DNA from: Cristatella mucedo
Lineage: Eukaryota > Bryozoa > Phylactolaemata > Cristatellidae
Direction of reading: 5' to 3'
Length of the DNA: 64,000 nucleotides
Assembly (NCBI GenBank): GCA_009760855.2
Contig: WPIO01000005.1
Span: forward strand, 9,311,501 to 9,375,500
The notes under the pieces are model-generated. The model had not been told where the DNA came from, made no database searches, and saw only the letters and a list, made by a program, of their open reading frames with translations. Shown here piece by piece: positions 12,141 to 24,400 of the stretch; the stretch's first letter is position 1, and each line of letters starts with the position of its first letter. The translations under genes and the position numbers were made by a program.

Positions 12141-12402
12141 GATTTTGACGGTACTGGGTGCGTTCAGATCACGGCTGGGGTCCTGCTTCTGGCTGAGTGC
12201 TTGCAGATTTTGACGGTACTGGGTGCGTTCAGATCACGGCTGGGGTCCTGCTTCTGGCTGAGTGCTTGCAGATTTTGACGGTACTGGGTGCGTTCAAATC
12301 ACGGCTGGGGTCCTGCTTCTGGCTGAGTGCTTGCAGATTTTGACGGTACTGGGTGCGTTCAGATCACGGCTGGGGTCCTGCTTCTGGCTGAGTACCTGCA
12401 TA
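12141..12402. repeat. 65-bp tandem repeat, four copies
   Basis: Units start with GATTTTGACGGTACTGGG at 12141, 12206, 12271 and 12336. The first three spacings are exactly 65 and units differ by one or two bases; the fourth decays at its 3' end (GAGTACCTGCATATT). The high identity implies recent amplification. Confidence 0.97.
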
Positions 12403-12471
12403 TTGGGGGAGGGTTTCTCTGTACAACCGAAAATAATGACAATGATAAGAGATTTGTTCCGCACCCGATTA

Positions 12472-12975
12472 GATCTAAATCTCTTTGTAGGCACTTTACA
12501 TATGCTGTAAAGGATGCATGGCAATTGGTTAGTGATAGCAGCCACAGTGTCAGGTTGCATAAGCACACAAAGGGCAATTCACGCGGACACAGAAATGCTT
12601 CGAGGAACAGGTGCCCTTTTAGCCTCTTTTTGCACGTCAAGTAAGAGGATGTCGTACCGTCAGTCGGAACGAGTTCCAGGCGTTCAGAGCCTACGAGCTA
12701 AAGGTGAGGTCTTCAAAGGATGTGAGGCTAGTTGGAGGCACCGCTAAACGACTTTCGAGTCAGATGAGCTGAAGGTGCCCTAGCGTGAATGGAAAGTAGT
12801 TCAGACAGGTGGGCTAGCGAAAGAGAATGTAGGAGTATAAAAGCGAGTGACAAAACCTCGAAGTCAATACGGAGCTTGATAGGGAGCCAGTGCAGATCTG
12901 TGAGAAGTGGCGTATTGTGGCAACTGCAACGTTCGCGACATAGAAGCAAATTAGCAGAGTTGTGCACCAAGATAA
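12472..12975 (-). mobile_element. LINE-A 3' fragment
   Basis: Reversed hairpin arm (AAATCTCTTTGTAGGCACTTTACAT) at 12474-12500, then 3' UTR and RT ORF end: LHWLPIKLRIDFEVLSLAF is readable at about 12860-12920 on the minus strand. Confidence 0.82.
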
Positions 12976-13049
12976 GACCTTTTGTGAATGAGTATTAATA
13001 GTGAGGTAGCTAAAGACTCACACCAACTCGACCACATAAACGAGCATTT

Positions 13050-13325
13050 AACTAAGCAAAGAAAACTACTCTCCTGCTGCCGACTATGGCTCATTCTTTA
13101 CAGCGGTCCTGAGCTGCTACTTCCATACTAATCACTACCTCAAATGCTCTCCTGACTCTGCTATGCTTTCCACTTTCTCTTTGCTGCGTGAGATGAAGTC
13201 TGTTGGCTACCGAATGCATACAGATAGCTGCTTAGGCTGGAGTGCGCTATACAAAACTCTCCTGCGTAACACTCACATAGTATTTATGGCTTTGTGGAGT
13301 TACAGACAGAGATACAGTAACTAAG
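13050..13325 (+). mobile_element. LINE-B 3' end
   Basis: Carries ACTCTCCTGCTGCCGACTAT, TTTGCTGCGTGAGATGAAGT and the ending GCGCTATACAAAACTCTCC ... GTGGAGTTACAGACAGAGAT. Only the last RT codons and 3' UTR remain. Confidence 0.85.
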
Positions 13326-13934
13326 GAAGCACATTGCGAATAATCAGCAATGGGGAACGCCTTCACAACCATCAACCTGTAAGCGAAAGTCAATATTGAT
13401 TCGCTAGCCGGCACTGACTAATGGGGGAGAGAGAGCCCCCTCCCCCGACATTCGAATAAATAAATGCGAGTGAAAAAATTTAGCTATTGGAGAAAGTGAA
13501 AACTGAATTGAATTGCATTAACTTGAATTGAAAATAAATAGAACTGTAAAGCAACCATACATCCCATAAAAAGAGGACACTTATGATTTTCTAGCCGGCA
13601 CTCACCAATGGGAAGCGAGCCCACATTAATACAAACGCGAATGGAAAAATGTACTCATAGATGAAAAGTAAATTTCATCAGACAAAGATCAAAAGTAAGA
13701 AATTACCAAAACTGAGTAAGTATCTAGCTTTGATATAAATGGATAAAGCAAGGTGATTGTGATTAGAAGACATGCATTGCTATCGCTGACACTAAAGGGA
13801 CCAATAAACAACAGAGACGGCCACTCAGCATCCTGCTACTGCTTCTACTACCACTACAAAACATGAGTACCGCACCATCAGAGAACTAAATATACTTCTT
13901 TAAATGTACAGGAAAGGAAGTATAATAATTATCA
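13326..13934. other. Unassigned DNA with a decayed 187-bp direct repeat
   Basis: CTAGCCGGCACT occurs at 13404 and 13591, each followed by an AATGGG-GAG-GAGCCC block and by (C)GCGA-TGAAAAA. The two ~187-bp units are clearly related but diverged. There is no gene. Confidence 0.55.
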
Positions 13935-15105
13935 TCATGAGAAACCTTTCGTATGGTGCCCTGAGAGAACGCTGTCTCTAAACAGACACTTTACAACTTG
14001 CTGCAAGAGAATCAGTACCCAAGAGTTAGTGCATGGTATCAAGCACGCAAAACCAAACAAGTAGCTTAGGCCAGCATGTTAAGCAAACGTGAAGATACTC
14101 ATATCCAACGCTTAGTAAGACTCATGACCAGTAAAATTCAGTGATTCATACACAGGTACGCAAGAAAGTACACAGGAACAAAAAGATAGAAAAATTCACT
14201 GAGGCTAAGAGAAAGCTGACCGGAACAGAAGCAACTTTAAAGGAGACATAGGAGATGCAAGCTGATTGCATGTAGTGACCGTAGCAGGAAGTGAGATCCA
14301 GACTTTTGGTGCAAACGAGCTGAAGGTTCGATCAGATTTCAGATGCTTTTCAAAAATTTTCAATTCCGTGCGAGGGACTGCGAGATGACAGGAAGTTGAG
14401 GAGTGAATAGCTCAGATGGCAAAAGAGCTCAGATGGCAAAAGAGCAAACAAAGAAGGAGGAGAACGGAAGTGGAAAAGGTGCAACTGATGCAAGCCAGTG
14501 AAGTTACGTGTACGCCAGGCTGAGGGTATTTAAATCGATTCCATGCTTGATTGGGAGTTACCGAAGCTTAGACAAAACTGCTGCGATGTGGCATCTGCAT
14601 CGCTGACTACATATCAGATGAGCTGCTTAGTTTAGCACCAGTTCCTGCCACTTAAGGGCACAGGCCAAAGTACTGACTACAAGAAATTGCAACAATTTAG
14701 ATCCGATGCAACAAAGGCGTGAGCTAGTTTGGCTGTTGTAATTTTGCCTAAGCAGGCCCGGACTTTTGCGATGTGCTTAAGCTGACTTGACAGTAGAAGG
14801 AATATGCTCATCCAGTTACAAGTCGTACTGTACCAGTTGACTAGGTCCAGGGCCGAAGTCACCGGAGTAATGTTAGCTGAGCCAATCTTGAGGGTTAGGT
14901 CGTCTAACTTTCGAGTAGCACTATACTTGCCCATAACTATTAGATTGTCACTATCATTGTTAAACTTCAGGAATATAGTAGCCATCCAAACGCGAATGCT
15001 GTCAGGCTGGTGCAAGCGAATGAAGTGACATGTAAGCCAGACTGATGAGGATCTTGAGATCAATTCAATGCTTGATAGTGAGCCGGAAGGTCAGATATAA
15101 TGTCA
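13935..15105 (-). mobile_element. LINE-A relic downstream of MGAT4
   Basis: Tail at 13935-14000 and RT peptides on the minus strand: IRVWMATIFLKFNND at about 14950-14995 and LKHIAKVRACLGK at about 14744-14783. It has the same orientation as MGAT4 and could lie in the gene's 3' UTR or just beyond. Confidence 0.8.
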
Positions 15106-15144
15106 ATCGGTTAGTATGATGCTTATTTCATCAAGCACAAATAC

Positions 15145-15290
15145 GTGAACCAAACCAGCTCTGTAGCCGTCAATCAACCGGGTCCATCGAAGCTCTTTCA
15201 GTAAAGGAGAGACATGGTTGAACCTCTGGAATTTGGTGACTAACCACTCATCACTAGCTGCAGAGGCTTAATAAGGGAAACCAGCTTATA
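15145..15290 (-). mobile_element. LINE-B relic abutting the MGAT4 stop codon
   Basis: On the minus strand TATTAAGCCTCTGCAG, then CCAGAGGTTCAACCATGTCT and CTGAAAGAGCTTCGATGG follow, in order and spacing, the LINE-B blocks TATTAGGCCACTGCAG, CCCAGAAGTTTGAACACGTG and CTAAAAGAGCTAGGATGG. The MGAT4 3' UTR therefore starts in a transposon. No canonical AATAAA was seen nearby. Confidence 0.7.
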
Positions 15291-15464
15291 CCATCGTTTC
15301 CAACAAGCGTTTGTTCGTTTTTACCTCTTTGAGAAGCAGCCAGTTTTGGCTGGCCGCATGAAAGGTCACTTTAAGAGCTGACACCGGGCTCATCTCACTG
15401 GGCACAGCACCATCAGCCAGAGAGAACACTGTACCACCAATGGCCGCACTCTCGTTGAATTTGC
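15286..15464 (-). CDS. MGAT4: MGAT4 exon 12: terminal coding exon
   Basis: Residues 511-569. [18 protein letters not shown] then [20 protein letters not shown] aligns with the vertebrate C-terminus (K-F-E-N-G-V-A-E-G ... F-R-L-S-V-I-Q-N-S-A-V-W-A-I-L-N-E-I). The acceptor is TTTTTACAG. I end it at the TAA at 15286-15288, giving a basic tail ([13 protein letters not shown]). A GTAAAA at 15319-15324 could splice over 67 bp to a five-residue ending instead, but that acceptor lies inside a LINE-B relic. Confidence 0.88.
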
Positions 15465-18400
15465 CTGTAAAAATGTTTGCATAGCAATTGTAAAGTGCAC
15501 ATCAGACGAGTAAAAGGTTAGGCTAAAATCACTCTAACCTAGGGTAAGCTGTAGAAAGGAGCAGACATCGTGCACGAAGGGTCCGTCAGACAAACGAATA
15601 AGCACATTTGTACACTATTGACTGGTAGCGCAGATAGTGCAGAGCTCAATTTCAGCAGTCACTCAGTGATCGTCACACAGAGCCAAGAGGATATAATTGA
15701 AAGTGATGCATGCTGATCACGATCAAGCTCCTCTGCCATTTTTAGCATATGTGCCATACAAGCAGGATACTTAACTATAAGGGTGCAATTCAGTTTGCTC
15801 AGCTGTGGGCACCATTGGCAACCGGACCTTCCATTTTATGGCCCATGCTCGCACAAAGCATTCTAGGCATACTTCAGACCTCGCAAGTGATTTTGCATGA
15901 GCAGCCTAGACAACAAATCGCAGTGGAGATGATTAGTAACAGAGGGCATATACGAGTATTATAATTAGTGGAGAGCATGAACTGGGCCACGTGACACGAG
16001 GGGGACTTTAAGTCGGCACATAAGTTCATTGAGGGGACCAGGTATTAGTCGATCACCAAGCTATGCAGGTGTCAGCTGCACTTACAAAGGACACGGTACT
16101 CGCTGATAGTGGTTTGGTTCTGACCAGAGAAAGGCTCCCACGAGGATGGAAGCACCTCAATAGTGGCATCAAGTGCTTTATCAGATGTGTGCTGTTGGTC
16201 TCCAGTAAGCAGCCTGTACCTGTAACAGTGTGAAAGAGGTACTGTCTCAGCATTCTGTACCATGCTGTCTGGGGGGGGGGGCAGTGAATGCCGCATAGAA
16301 TCAAACATAGATTAGATGATCCTCTTAACAAAATATCCACCTAGTTTTAAGATCACCAGGCAATAGGCATCAGGTAATGGTTTTACATTGTTAGTGATTC
16401 GTTGATCCTATGCATTTTCGGCATTTAAGTCAACCAGCATTTCTCGGCCTACGTGCCTGTCTGTCATGTGCTGTGCGGCTACTACGACAGCATCAACTAA
16501 AACTGCCATCACCTCTTTCAATTGTCTAACCTGGTGCTTGGGTGGAATAGTGTGATAGTCCCTAGCCGTCCACAACTGTCTCAGGTTGTACAGCTTGCCA
16601 GAGGTAAGGCCATTAGACACGGTTCGAGAAGGCTACTGAGTTAGGCACAGGATTGCAGTAAGGAGAAGTCTTAGAACAGTGAGTGTAGTTAACTGGCAGT
16701 AAACTTTGAACTACGAAAATGACAAGCAATGAAAATGGAAAATGAAGATCACAATTATGATGGCAAATATGGCAATGAAGATGACTATGTCAACAATAGA
16801 AACAGCTTCCTCAAAGCTTGCATAAACAGCTACAACATTGACAATAATGATGATAATGGTGTTTACAAAACAAAAATCTTCAACGAAGTATGCACACACA
16901 CCAGATACATCAATCGCCACTTACAGTGGACTCGCAAGCGCTCAGACGGCAAGCGCAGGCAACAAAAGGATATGTGGATGTCCACTCATAGGTGCACACA
17001 CAGTTGCATATTCACACATGCACATACATAAAGCGCACACACATACATACACACAGACGTACACACCCAGGCTCTTCGGCATCTGCCTCAAGCAAAACAT
17101 AGTAACTGTGATGAAAAGTCAAAAGCCAACTTGTCACCTTTTAATATTGGCTGGTGTGACAAATGAGATCAAAATGAAGTCGTCTGGCTGTGGATTCAGC
17201 GCCCAGAATACTGACAAGCCACTGTAGCAATTCGTCACAGAGAAGTCCTGATACTGTTTCAGCGATGTGGTCACACTGGCTGGAGGATTGCTGTGACTGA
17301 TCACCTCGGGTGCTGTGGGAGACTTTTGCTGCACTGGGTCAAACTGATTATTCTACAAAAACGCGATGTCACTGAATACCGGCAGGATGCAGCTACAGCA
17401 TCATGCAGCCAGAGCACTGCCGTGGTAATTCGAATTCAGTCAGCGAGTGACTGCAAAGCTCAACATCACGCACGTTAACACTGTGCATGATACGGCTAAT
17501 AATTTGGTCATGATTCTTTTACAGCATATCTAGAAAGAGAGTACGTTCTCTGAGGGTGTTATACAAATGTATAAGTATGATAGTATTATTATTATTATGA
17601 TTATTATTATTGTCAAATTTGCACAAACGTGGCACCAGGATTAATGCCTGCATGTGATATCGCCTGAGTTGTTGAAGACTAGCAACAGAGCAAAACATCA
17701 GCTGAGAATTGGCATTTAAAAGACGGAGGCTCAAGATTGGTGCATGCGCTACTACACAGTGCAGACTCAACTGATCAATCACCCTGCTCAGGATTGCACC
17801 TGATACTCTTCATACGTCCTTTGAAACTTGCCTGACGTGATGGGATTATATTAGCAGTGGCAGGATCATCTTAAATACTCTTAGAGAGCATATTTTTACA
17901 GTATTGTGCCGCTAATACTTACAATCCTTATTAAGCGTTTTTTGTGCTATCAGCTATGAATTATGTATGACAGAGTTATTTTATACTTTAGGACACTGGT
18001 CGTGGGTTTGAGCCCGGCAGCAGACAATCCTTTATTGCTCACTACTGAGGGTATATAAGTGGATGATAGCCGCTAAGGCTCTTCCGCTGCTATATACAAA
18101 GCACATCCCATTTTACAGCACCCTGAAAACGACCACGTTTTTTGCAATAGTATGAAAGCAACATAGCACCGGCTATGTTCACTTCCTAGCCTCACATTAG
18201 GGCAAATCGGCTTGCCCAAGACCATCTGGTTGACTGCCTTCCTACGAACGGCCAAACGTGGGCTTTTCGTCAAACAGACTTGGTAACATTACACTAGCAG
18301 TACAGTTTTGAATTATTGATACTTCGGTGAGGCACAATGTGAAGAAAATGGCTAATGGCCAGTATCATCGATAGAGCAAAGAGAACCACTCGCCCACACA

Positions 18401-21400
18401 TGACTTCCACAACCACTCGGACAGACCGATAAAGAGTGAAGCTTTAGGCACAACTTCACCCTTTCGAGGACCAAAGACGGTAAGAATGTGAAATGTGAAA
18501 CTCCTGCAGGATTTTAAAGCTGCTTACAGAATTTTATTTCATTTATACTCCACGTTCAAGTATCTAGACCAAAGAGCCATCGTGGAGATACTTTTTTCAA
18601 ACAGGTAAATGAGCCTAAGCTTGTGGCTAATGGTGCTCCACTCCTTTTCTTTACGATTGATACCATTGAATTAATTTAGGGCCACCATACTAACATAATA
18701 GCACAGTCAATCTTTAGACCCGAATCCCGTTGTGTGTCTCTGAAGTGAATTGGATACACGGCTCAGAGGTGGGTCACATTGCATCTAAAGAATTGCTTTT
18801 CTCAAGCTTTCAGCACGCTTGGAGAGATATTAGGCAGACATATGTTTGGGCCTAGGCTTAGTCTGCTTGATGCCGGAGGAGGGGTGCAGACAGGTTATTG
18901 CTTATTGCGGTGTTACTTTCTCTTAGCAGTACAAATAAATATAATTTTACTTAAGCTTACGTTAGATAAGCTTATTGCATATACTGCATACGATTAAAGC
19001 AGGCTTCGGTCACGTTTTCTATACCAGAACTAAAACTGTTAGGGTCGAGCGGCCATTTAAAACGGCCTCACCACGATAGCTCTTCACTTGAGCGTACATT
19101 AAAGTGAGGCAGTGGAAAAAGCCAACCTTAACTTTACTGTCCATTTAGGCAAGATAATGTGATCATGGATCTTGGACCAGGGGTAAGCTTCTCATTCTTC
19201 TCGATTTGCGATTTGGGGTCAAGTATTGCCGAATATAATCCTTCATTGCTCACTGCAGGCAGGTGATAGCCACCAAGGTTCGTCTCCTGCTAAATAAAAA
19301 TGAGGCTGTTGAATAAGCTGAGTTTGCTTTTAGGCAACAGTAACTGTTGATCGCACATTTAGATCTCTATATTTATTGAACTCAGCGATGTTCGTATATC
19401 AGTGCTGGTACACATGCCTTTTGAAGATTCTTTTGTGGCTTTAGTCAGACCTCGTGATGTCGATGCTGATATAACTTAACTTCTGCTTGTTGGAAGGCTA
19501 AAACTGAGGTCACACCTCGTGACTTGTGAGTCTGCGTGGGGATTTCACTACTACCGCGATAATCCAGTTGCAACTTTCATGAATTTTTTTACTCCTAATG
19601 ACGGTTGAAATGCTTTGCTGAAAAACAGTCCACTCGAAGAGCATATCGGTCAGGAACATTACCACTATAGGGAATGACCTGGACCAGTCAGAAAAGTAAG
19701 CTCACATTTTGGAAATTTTAAAATTGACTTACAACTACTATTTGCTTGCATTAGTCGTCGGCCACAGGAACCTTGAGGTGACTGGAAATGCATTCGAACT
19801 AAGCCACTAGACTAGCAAGAGCAAGTAAGTTGTGGTCTGTCATACAGCTGCCTGCTAAGGTCCTCTTTGGCTTATAGTGTAGCAACAAACTTAGTTCAAC
19901 AAAATTGATTGGGCCTGAAACCAAACCATTCATAGGTACAATTGATTACGAGTTTAAGAAAATCTGATATAGGAACAGTCTACTTATAAGAATAGCAGTC
20001 CTTTGACCCAGATTTTCTCTTAAGTTTTAAGAAGTATTAGTCCCATTCCGAATATCGGAATACTCCACATACGAGAATCCCTATTTTCCAGCCGGGCTTA
20101 TTCTTATAAGCAGATTCGACTGTATCTTGGTTAAAGACAGCAACGTGACAAGCATAGTAGGTGAGTTACAAGGAGCTTCTGTCTGATAGGCTTACTTCTC
20201 TGGCCAGCCATCTCTTGGCAGGTCTTTAGTACTATAGTGCTTGACATCATTACAGGTTCATGTTTGGTGGACGAAATTCTCACCAGCTGTACGGACTAGC
20301 TTGAACGTGCACCTTTCCAGGGTAGCTTGGGAGTTCTAGAGCTTAGTGGTCTCACCGAAACTGCGGTAAGCAAAAAAGAACAACGACCACAAAGACCGAT
20401 ATGTATTAAAAACTGAAAACACAAAGTGATTAAACTTTGAGTACATTAGCATCAAGTAATTAAAAAGCTGACCACAGACTGCTCTATGCAATAAGCATAT
20501 CGACCACGGGCCACTTGCTGCATGGGGCCACTTACCCGTATTGGGAGGCCCACCTGAATCCCCGCAAGTTACAATGGGGAAGTGACAAGTCATTGGCTTA
20601 CATATCTTTGTCCATGTTCATGCAGTTTTCGTGAGGTTGACCTTTGGATTTGGCTACTGTAGCTCTCTCAGCCACTCATTTCCTTTCCTAGTTAGCATTC
20701 GACTGCCAACGTTCCAAAGTACGTTCGTTGCTGCACACACTCTTACCATTTAGCATAGTCGTTTAATTACATGTGGTTTAGAGCACTTTTTATTTGTATG
20801 CAATGATATCGCTTCTGTTGATAGATGCAATTTGCTGTGTGGGGTTATCGCCAACGATAGAGAGTGTCGCAAACGCACTGTGTATCAATCAATCAATGCT
20901 CAATACGATTATCCGTAGGGTAAATGCTCCACAATAAGTGGAGAAAGCGACATCCAAAACCCGATCAAATTTCATTTGGAAACACCCTTCTTTGGCTTGG
21001 CAAGATATTTCCACGGTGTAAGGACCAAACAAGTTTGCTTGACTAGCCAATGTACAACTACAAATGCCACAGTCTTAGGTCAGGATTAAGGTGATGCAGT
21101 GGTTCGAGTCCTGCGGCAGGCCATTCCCTATTTCTTGCTTCAAGTGGGAGTGATAGCCACTGCGGCTCTTCTGCCACTACCGAGATGAAGCTGCTAAAAA
21201 CAGTTAAACTTTACTTGTTTACTATTTACAGCCACGGCCAGGAAGCTGTCTTACAGGAAAGCAGTGGTTGGTTACCTGAACATCCGGCAGTGTCGGTGGC
21301 TCACGGAACATTTGATCGGGGCTTCTGGTGGTCCAGCTGTGCTGGGGGAGGGGGGTTCTACTGGCGTGGCAGGTCAGCTGCCCGGGCAAGCCGGATTCGG

Positions 21401-24400
21401 CCAGACTTTCCGGTCGCCATATGCCAAGCACGTACGGTCTTCGCTAGCCGCTGCCGTGCACGTGTGCCGTGAGCGGCGCCGCAGGTGCAATGGCAGAGGA
21501 CCTCCCTTAAAAAGTTCAGCGACGACTATGAAGCACCTCAGATGCACTCGAGTGATGCAGCTGCGTTTATACAGCGAGAGAGCTCTCGCAGAGCCTTGGG
21601 CAGGCTTTCCCAGGATGATGACCAGGTGGAGCAACATGACAGACGACTGTGAGTTGAACGGCAGCACTGACAATAGCCTAGCAGCAAGCGTCTCAGCTAT
21701 GTGCGGATTATGACCTGTTACGTGTCTTATCGAAATGTGCAGCGCGGGCAGCAGGGGGGGGTGCGTCAGTGAGGATACACGAGGCAAGCAGAGCTTCTGA
21801 CAAAGAGGCTAGTAGAATTCTTTGACTGGTAAAGGAATTTTACGATGATGTCACTCGTGGTCTCTATGAATGCGGACATCGAGGTGCTGCTGCTGGGAAT
21901 CAAGGGAGAGGAGTGCTGTTGAGTTTTTACTGAGGGACATGAGCCCAGAAGGAATGATGCCATCTTGGGGATATTGTCTCTGATATTGTCTATCTTGCTG
22001 ACAAATAAGTTAGAGAAGCAATCAACTAGATCACCTCAAGAATAACTCGGTAAGGAGCTAACCTGAGAGTGGTAAGGAGACGATTGATGGTAAGCATCTG
22101 CATATTTGGGTTGTGCATCAGCAATTCAATGATATTGTTTATAGAAGCTAGACTTGGCATTTGATAGAATCGATTTGGTTGATCTGCAGTTGTCCTTGTA
22201 CACTATCGATGACGTCATCTGACTATTCCAATGGGGGCCTCCCCTCTGACAACCAGGTACCAGCCGGTACCTCGGTTAATCTCGACGGCTGTAAGCAAGA
22301 CTCCAAGGTTGGCTAGAAAATCCACTCTTCGTTGGCTTTGCACACGTTATATAAGTCGCCGCCACTGGCTCACAGCTGTGGCAAAAAAAAAAATCCTAGC
22401 TGATTAAACAGCCTCTTTTTGTATAGCGACAGAAGAGCCTTTTACGGCTATCACCACCGCTTGCAGTGGCGATATAGGATCGCCCACCGCAGGAATCGAA
22501 CCCACGACCTCGGGACCGAGGTCGTGAAAGCAACCGCCTTACCTAGTGTGCCATCACGGCTCACGGCAAGCACTTGTGGTGTGCCGCAACTGATCCAATC
22601 AGATGGCAGAATAGCAGATAGCTAGCCGCCTGATGTGCCGACAGACAAGAGAAAGCGCGGCAGTGCTGGCACCCACCGATGGATTGCCGTCGAGCGAGGA
22701 GTCGGCACCAATGTGCTGGAACAGTGCCGGGTGAAGTGTCCGAACCACGCGAGCCATGTCGGGGCAGTTCGTCTACAACCGCATCGGAAGCCAGTGATCA
22801 CGGGCAGCACGAACAGCAGCACGAACAGCAGCAGCAGAAGCAGAATGGAGCGCCCAGGTCTCAAGCCTCTCTGGCCAGCAAGCTGCAGCAGCAGCTGCTG
22901 CTGCTGCAGCTTTAAGCAATTTAAGTCCCGCCGGAGCATCGAAGTGCAGCAGACAACAGGGCTAGCAGCGAACGGTAGTAGCTCTGCAAGCCCACTCCAG
23001 TCGCTCGGCACTGTTGGCAGGCACGTGATCGCGACGGCTGCACGACCATCGCATTGAGCATTAGTAAAGCTGCATTTAAAGATGCAACTTTTCAATGAGC
23101 AAGGCTCCGGCTATCGAGATCGGCAAAGGAATTTGGCCAAGTGCATCCAGGAGCATCGAGGTCATCGGACTAAGCTGGATGAGTTGGTCATACAACAGAA
23201 GGACCGTGTAAATGCAGCTTCTTAGAAAAGCAAGGCTGAGTGCGGCAGAGCTATACAGCGCATGGGCATGGAAGATGATGATAACAACGTTGGCACAGAA
23301 GATAGTAACCGAATTCTAACGCTCTATCACAGCAAAAACCATGTAATAAGGCAAGATAAGCCAAAGCTGAACCAGAAGTACCGTGAAGAAGTCCAGACAC
23401 AACAGCAGACCAGACAGACTGTTAGCGAGTTCAACATGGCCAAGGTACTTAAAGACTTCTGCAGAGCTTCCACAGCCAGGAGCACATGAGTCAACCAGCC
23501 TGTATACATAGACAGGATAAAGCTTAAGGAGTGTGTCAGACCTTGACCTTGCCCATTCCAGCCAATAATTGGATGGCTCACGATGGATGCATGCTAAGCC
23601 GCCGGGCATGGATTTCCGGTCCTGGGTCCCAAGGGCGGCCAGTGCTTGGCGGCCCCCCTCCATTCCCCTCATCACATACCACCCATCGTGCTCATGAAAG
23701 GGGCCGTGTTGCTAACAAGGACATGTCGCCTATCATCTTTTGCTAAGAAGCTGAATGCCTTCTGCCGGTGCAGGCAACTTTTTCGGCCGTCTACTGCCCT
23801 CAGTTCTCCTGTAGCCCAGGTGGGCTCTCCTTAGCGTCCGCGAGGCTGGCTGCCCATGCACGGCAGCCGCCGACAGTGGCTTCACCAACAGCATCTGGGC
23901 TTTGAGGGCTCTGACACCGCGGAATGTTTGCGCCGCCACGCAAAAGCCGTTCGTTTGCTCTTCTGCCTCTACCACGTTATGGCGAATTGCAGTCCGGTGA
24001 AATGCTGAGCAGCCCAAAAAGCATGTCTGCAGATGGGACTGGTCCAAGATGCTATGCTAAATGCAAGATTCGGAAACCAAGCTGCTCATTAGAAAAGACA
24101 AGGTGCCACAGCCGGACACGGGAGCACCTGTGCGCCAAACCGCCCGCGTTCGAACACGAGCTCGTGACGCAGCGAGCACTGTTCGCTTACACGGCGGTGA
24201 CCGATTTCTAGCACCAAGTGGAGGCCACACTCTTCACAGCAAGGCAAACCGTGGAAGAAACGCGACAATTATATGACACCACCACTCTGCAGAGTGCTCA
24301 TGCACGCAGAAAGGCAAAAGAAACAATGCCGATTTTGATCAGAACAAGGCAAAGCCAGCAAGCAAGCAAGGCCGTGTGAACCGAGACGCCGTTAGACCGA

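Larger units (their letters stand above)
17329..22676. other. MGAT4 intron 9
   Basis: A LINE-A tail and four SINE1-type copies are listed separately. The remainder (about 18.1-19.1, 19.35-21.09 and 21.2-22.39 kb) is unrecognised. 21.2-21.75 kb is GC-rich with overlapping frames on both strands (149 and 137 codons) and no known domain. Confidence 0.55.

Noticed and set aside
12141-12402. CRISPR-like array
   Set aside because: The units are contiguous with no unique spacers, in an animal genome: a minisatellite.
15240-15257. An 18-nt last exon of MGAT4 (L-V-M-S-G-stop) after a 67-bp intron
   Set aside because: It fits in phase, but its acceptor (CTGCAG) is part of a LINE-B relic and the unspliced frame gives a plausible E-V-K tail. 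Kept only as a possible alternative.
16220-16282. Earlier acceptor for MGAT4 exon 11 after the C11 run
   Set aside because: Entering there in the required phase meets a stop codon after about eight codons; the acceptor at 16220-16221 fits phase and family alignment.
22622-23095. 157-codon minus-strand frame with Leu-rich stretch
   Set aside because: It is a different frame over exon 9 and a CTG repeat; the Leu runs come from the repeat, and the family match lies in the other frame.
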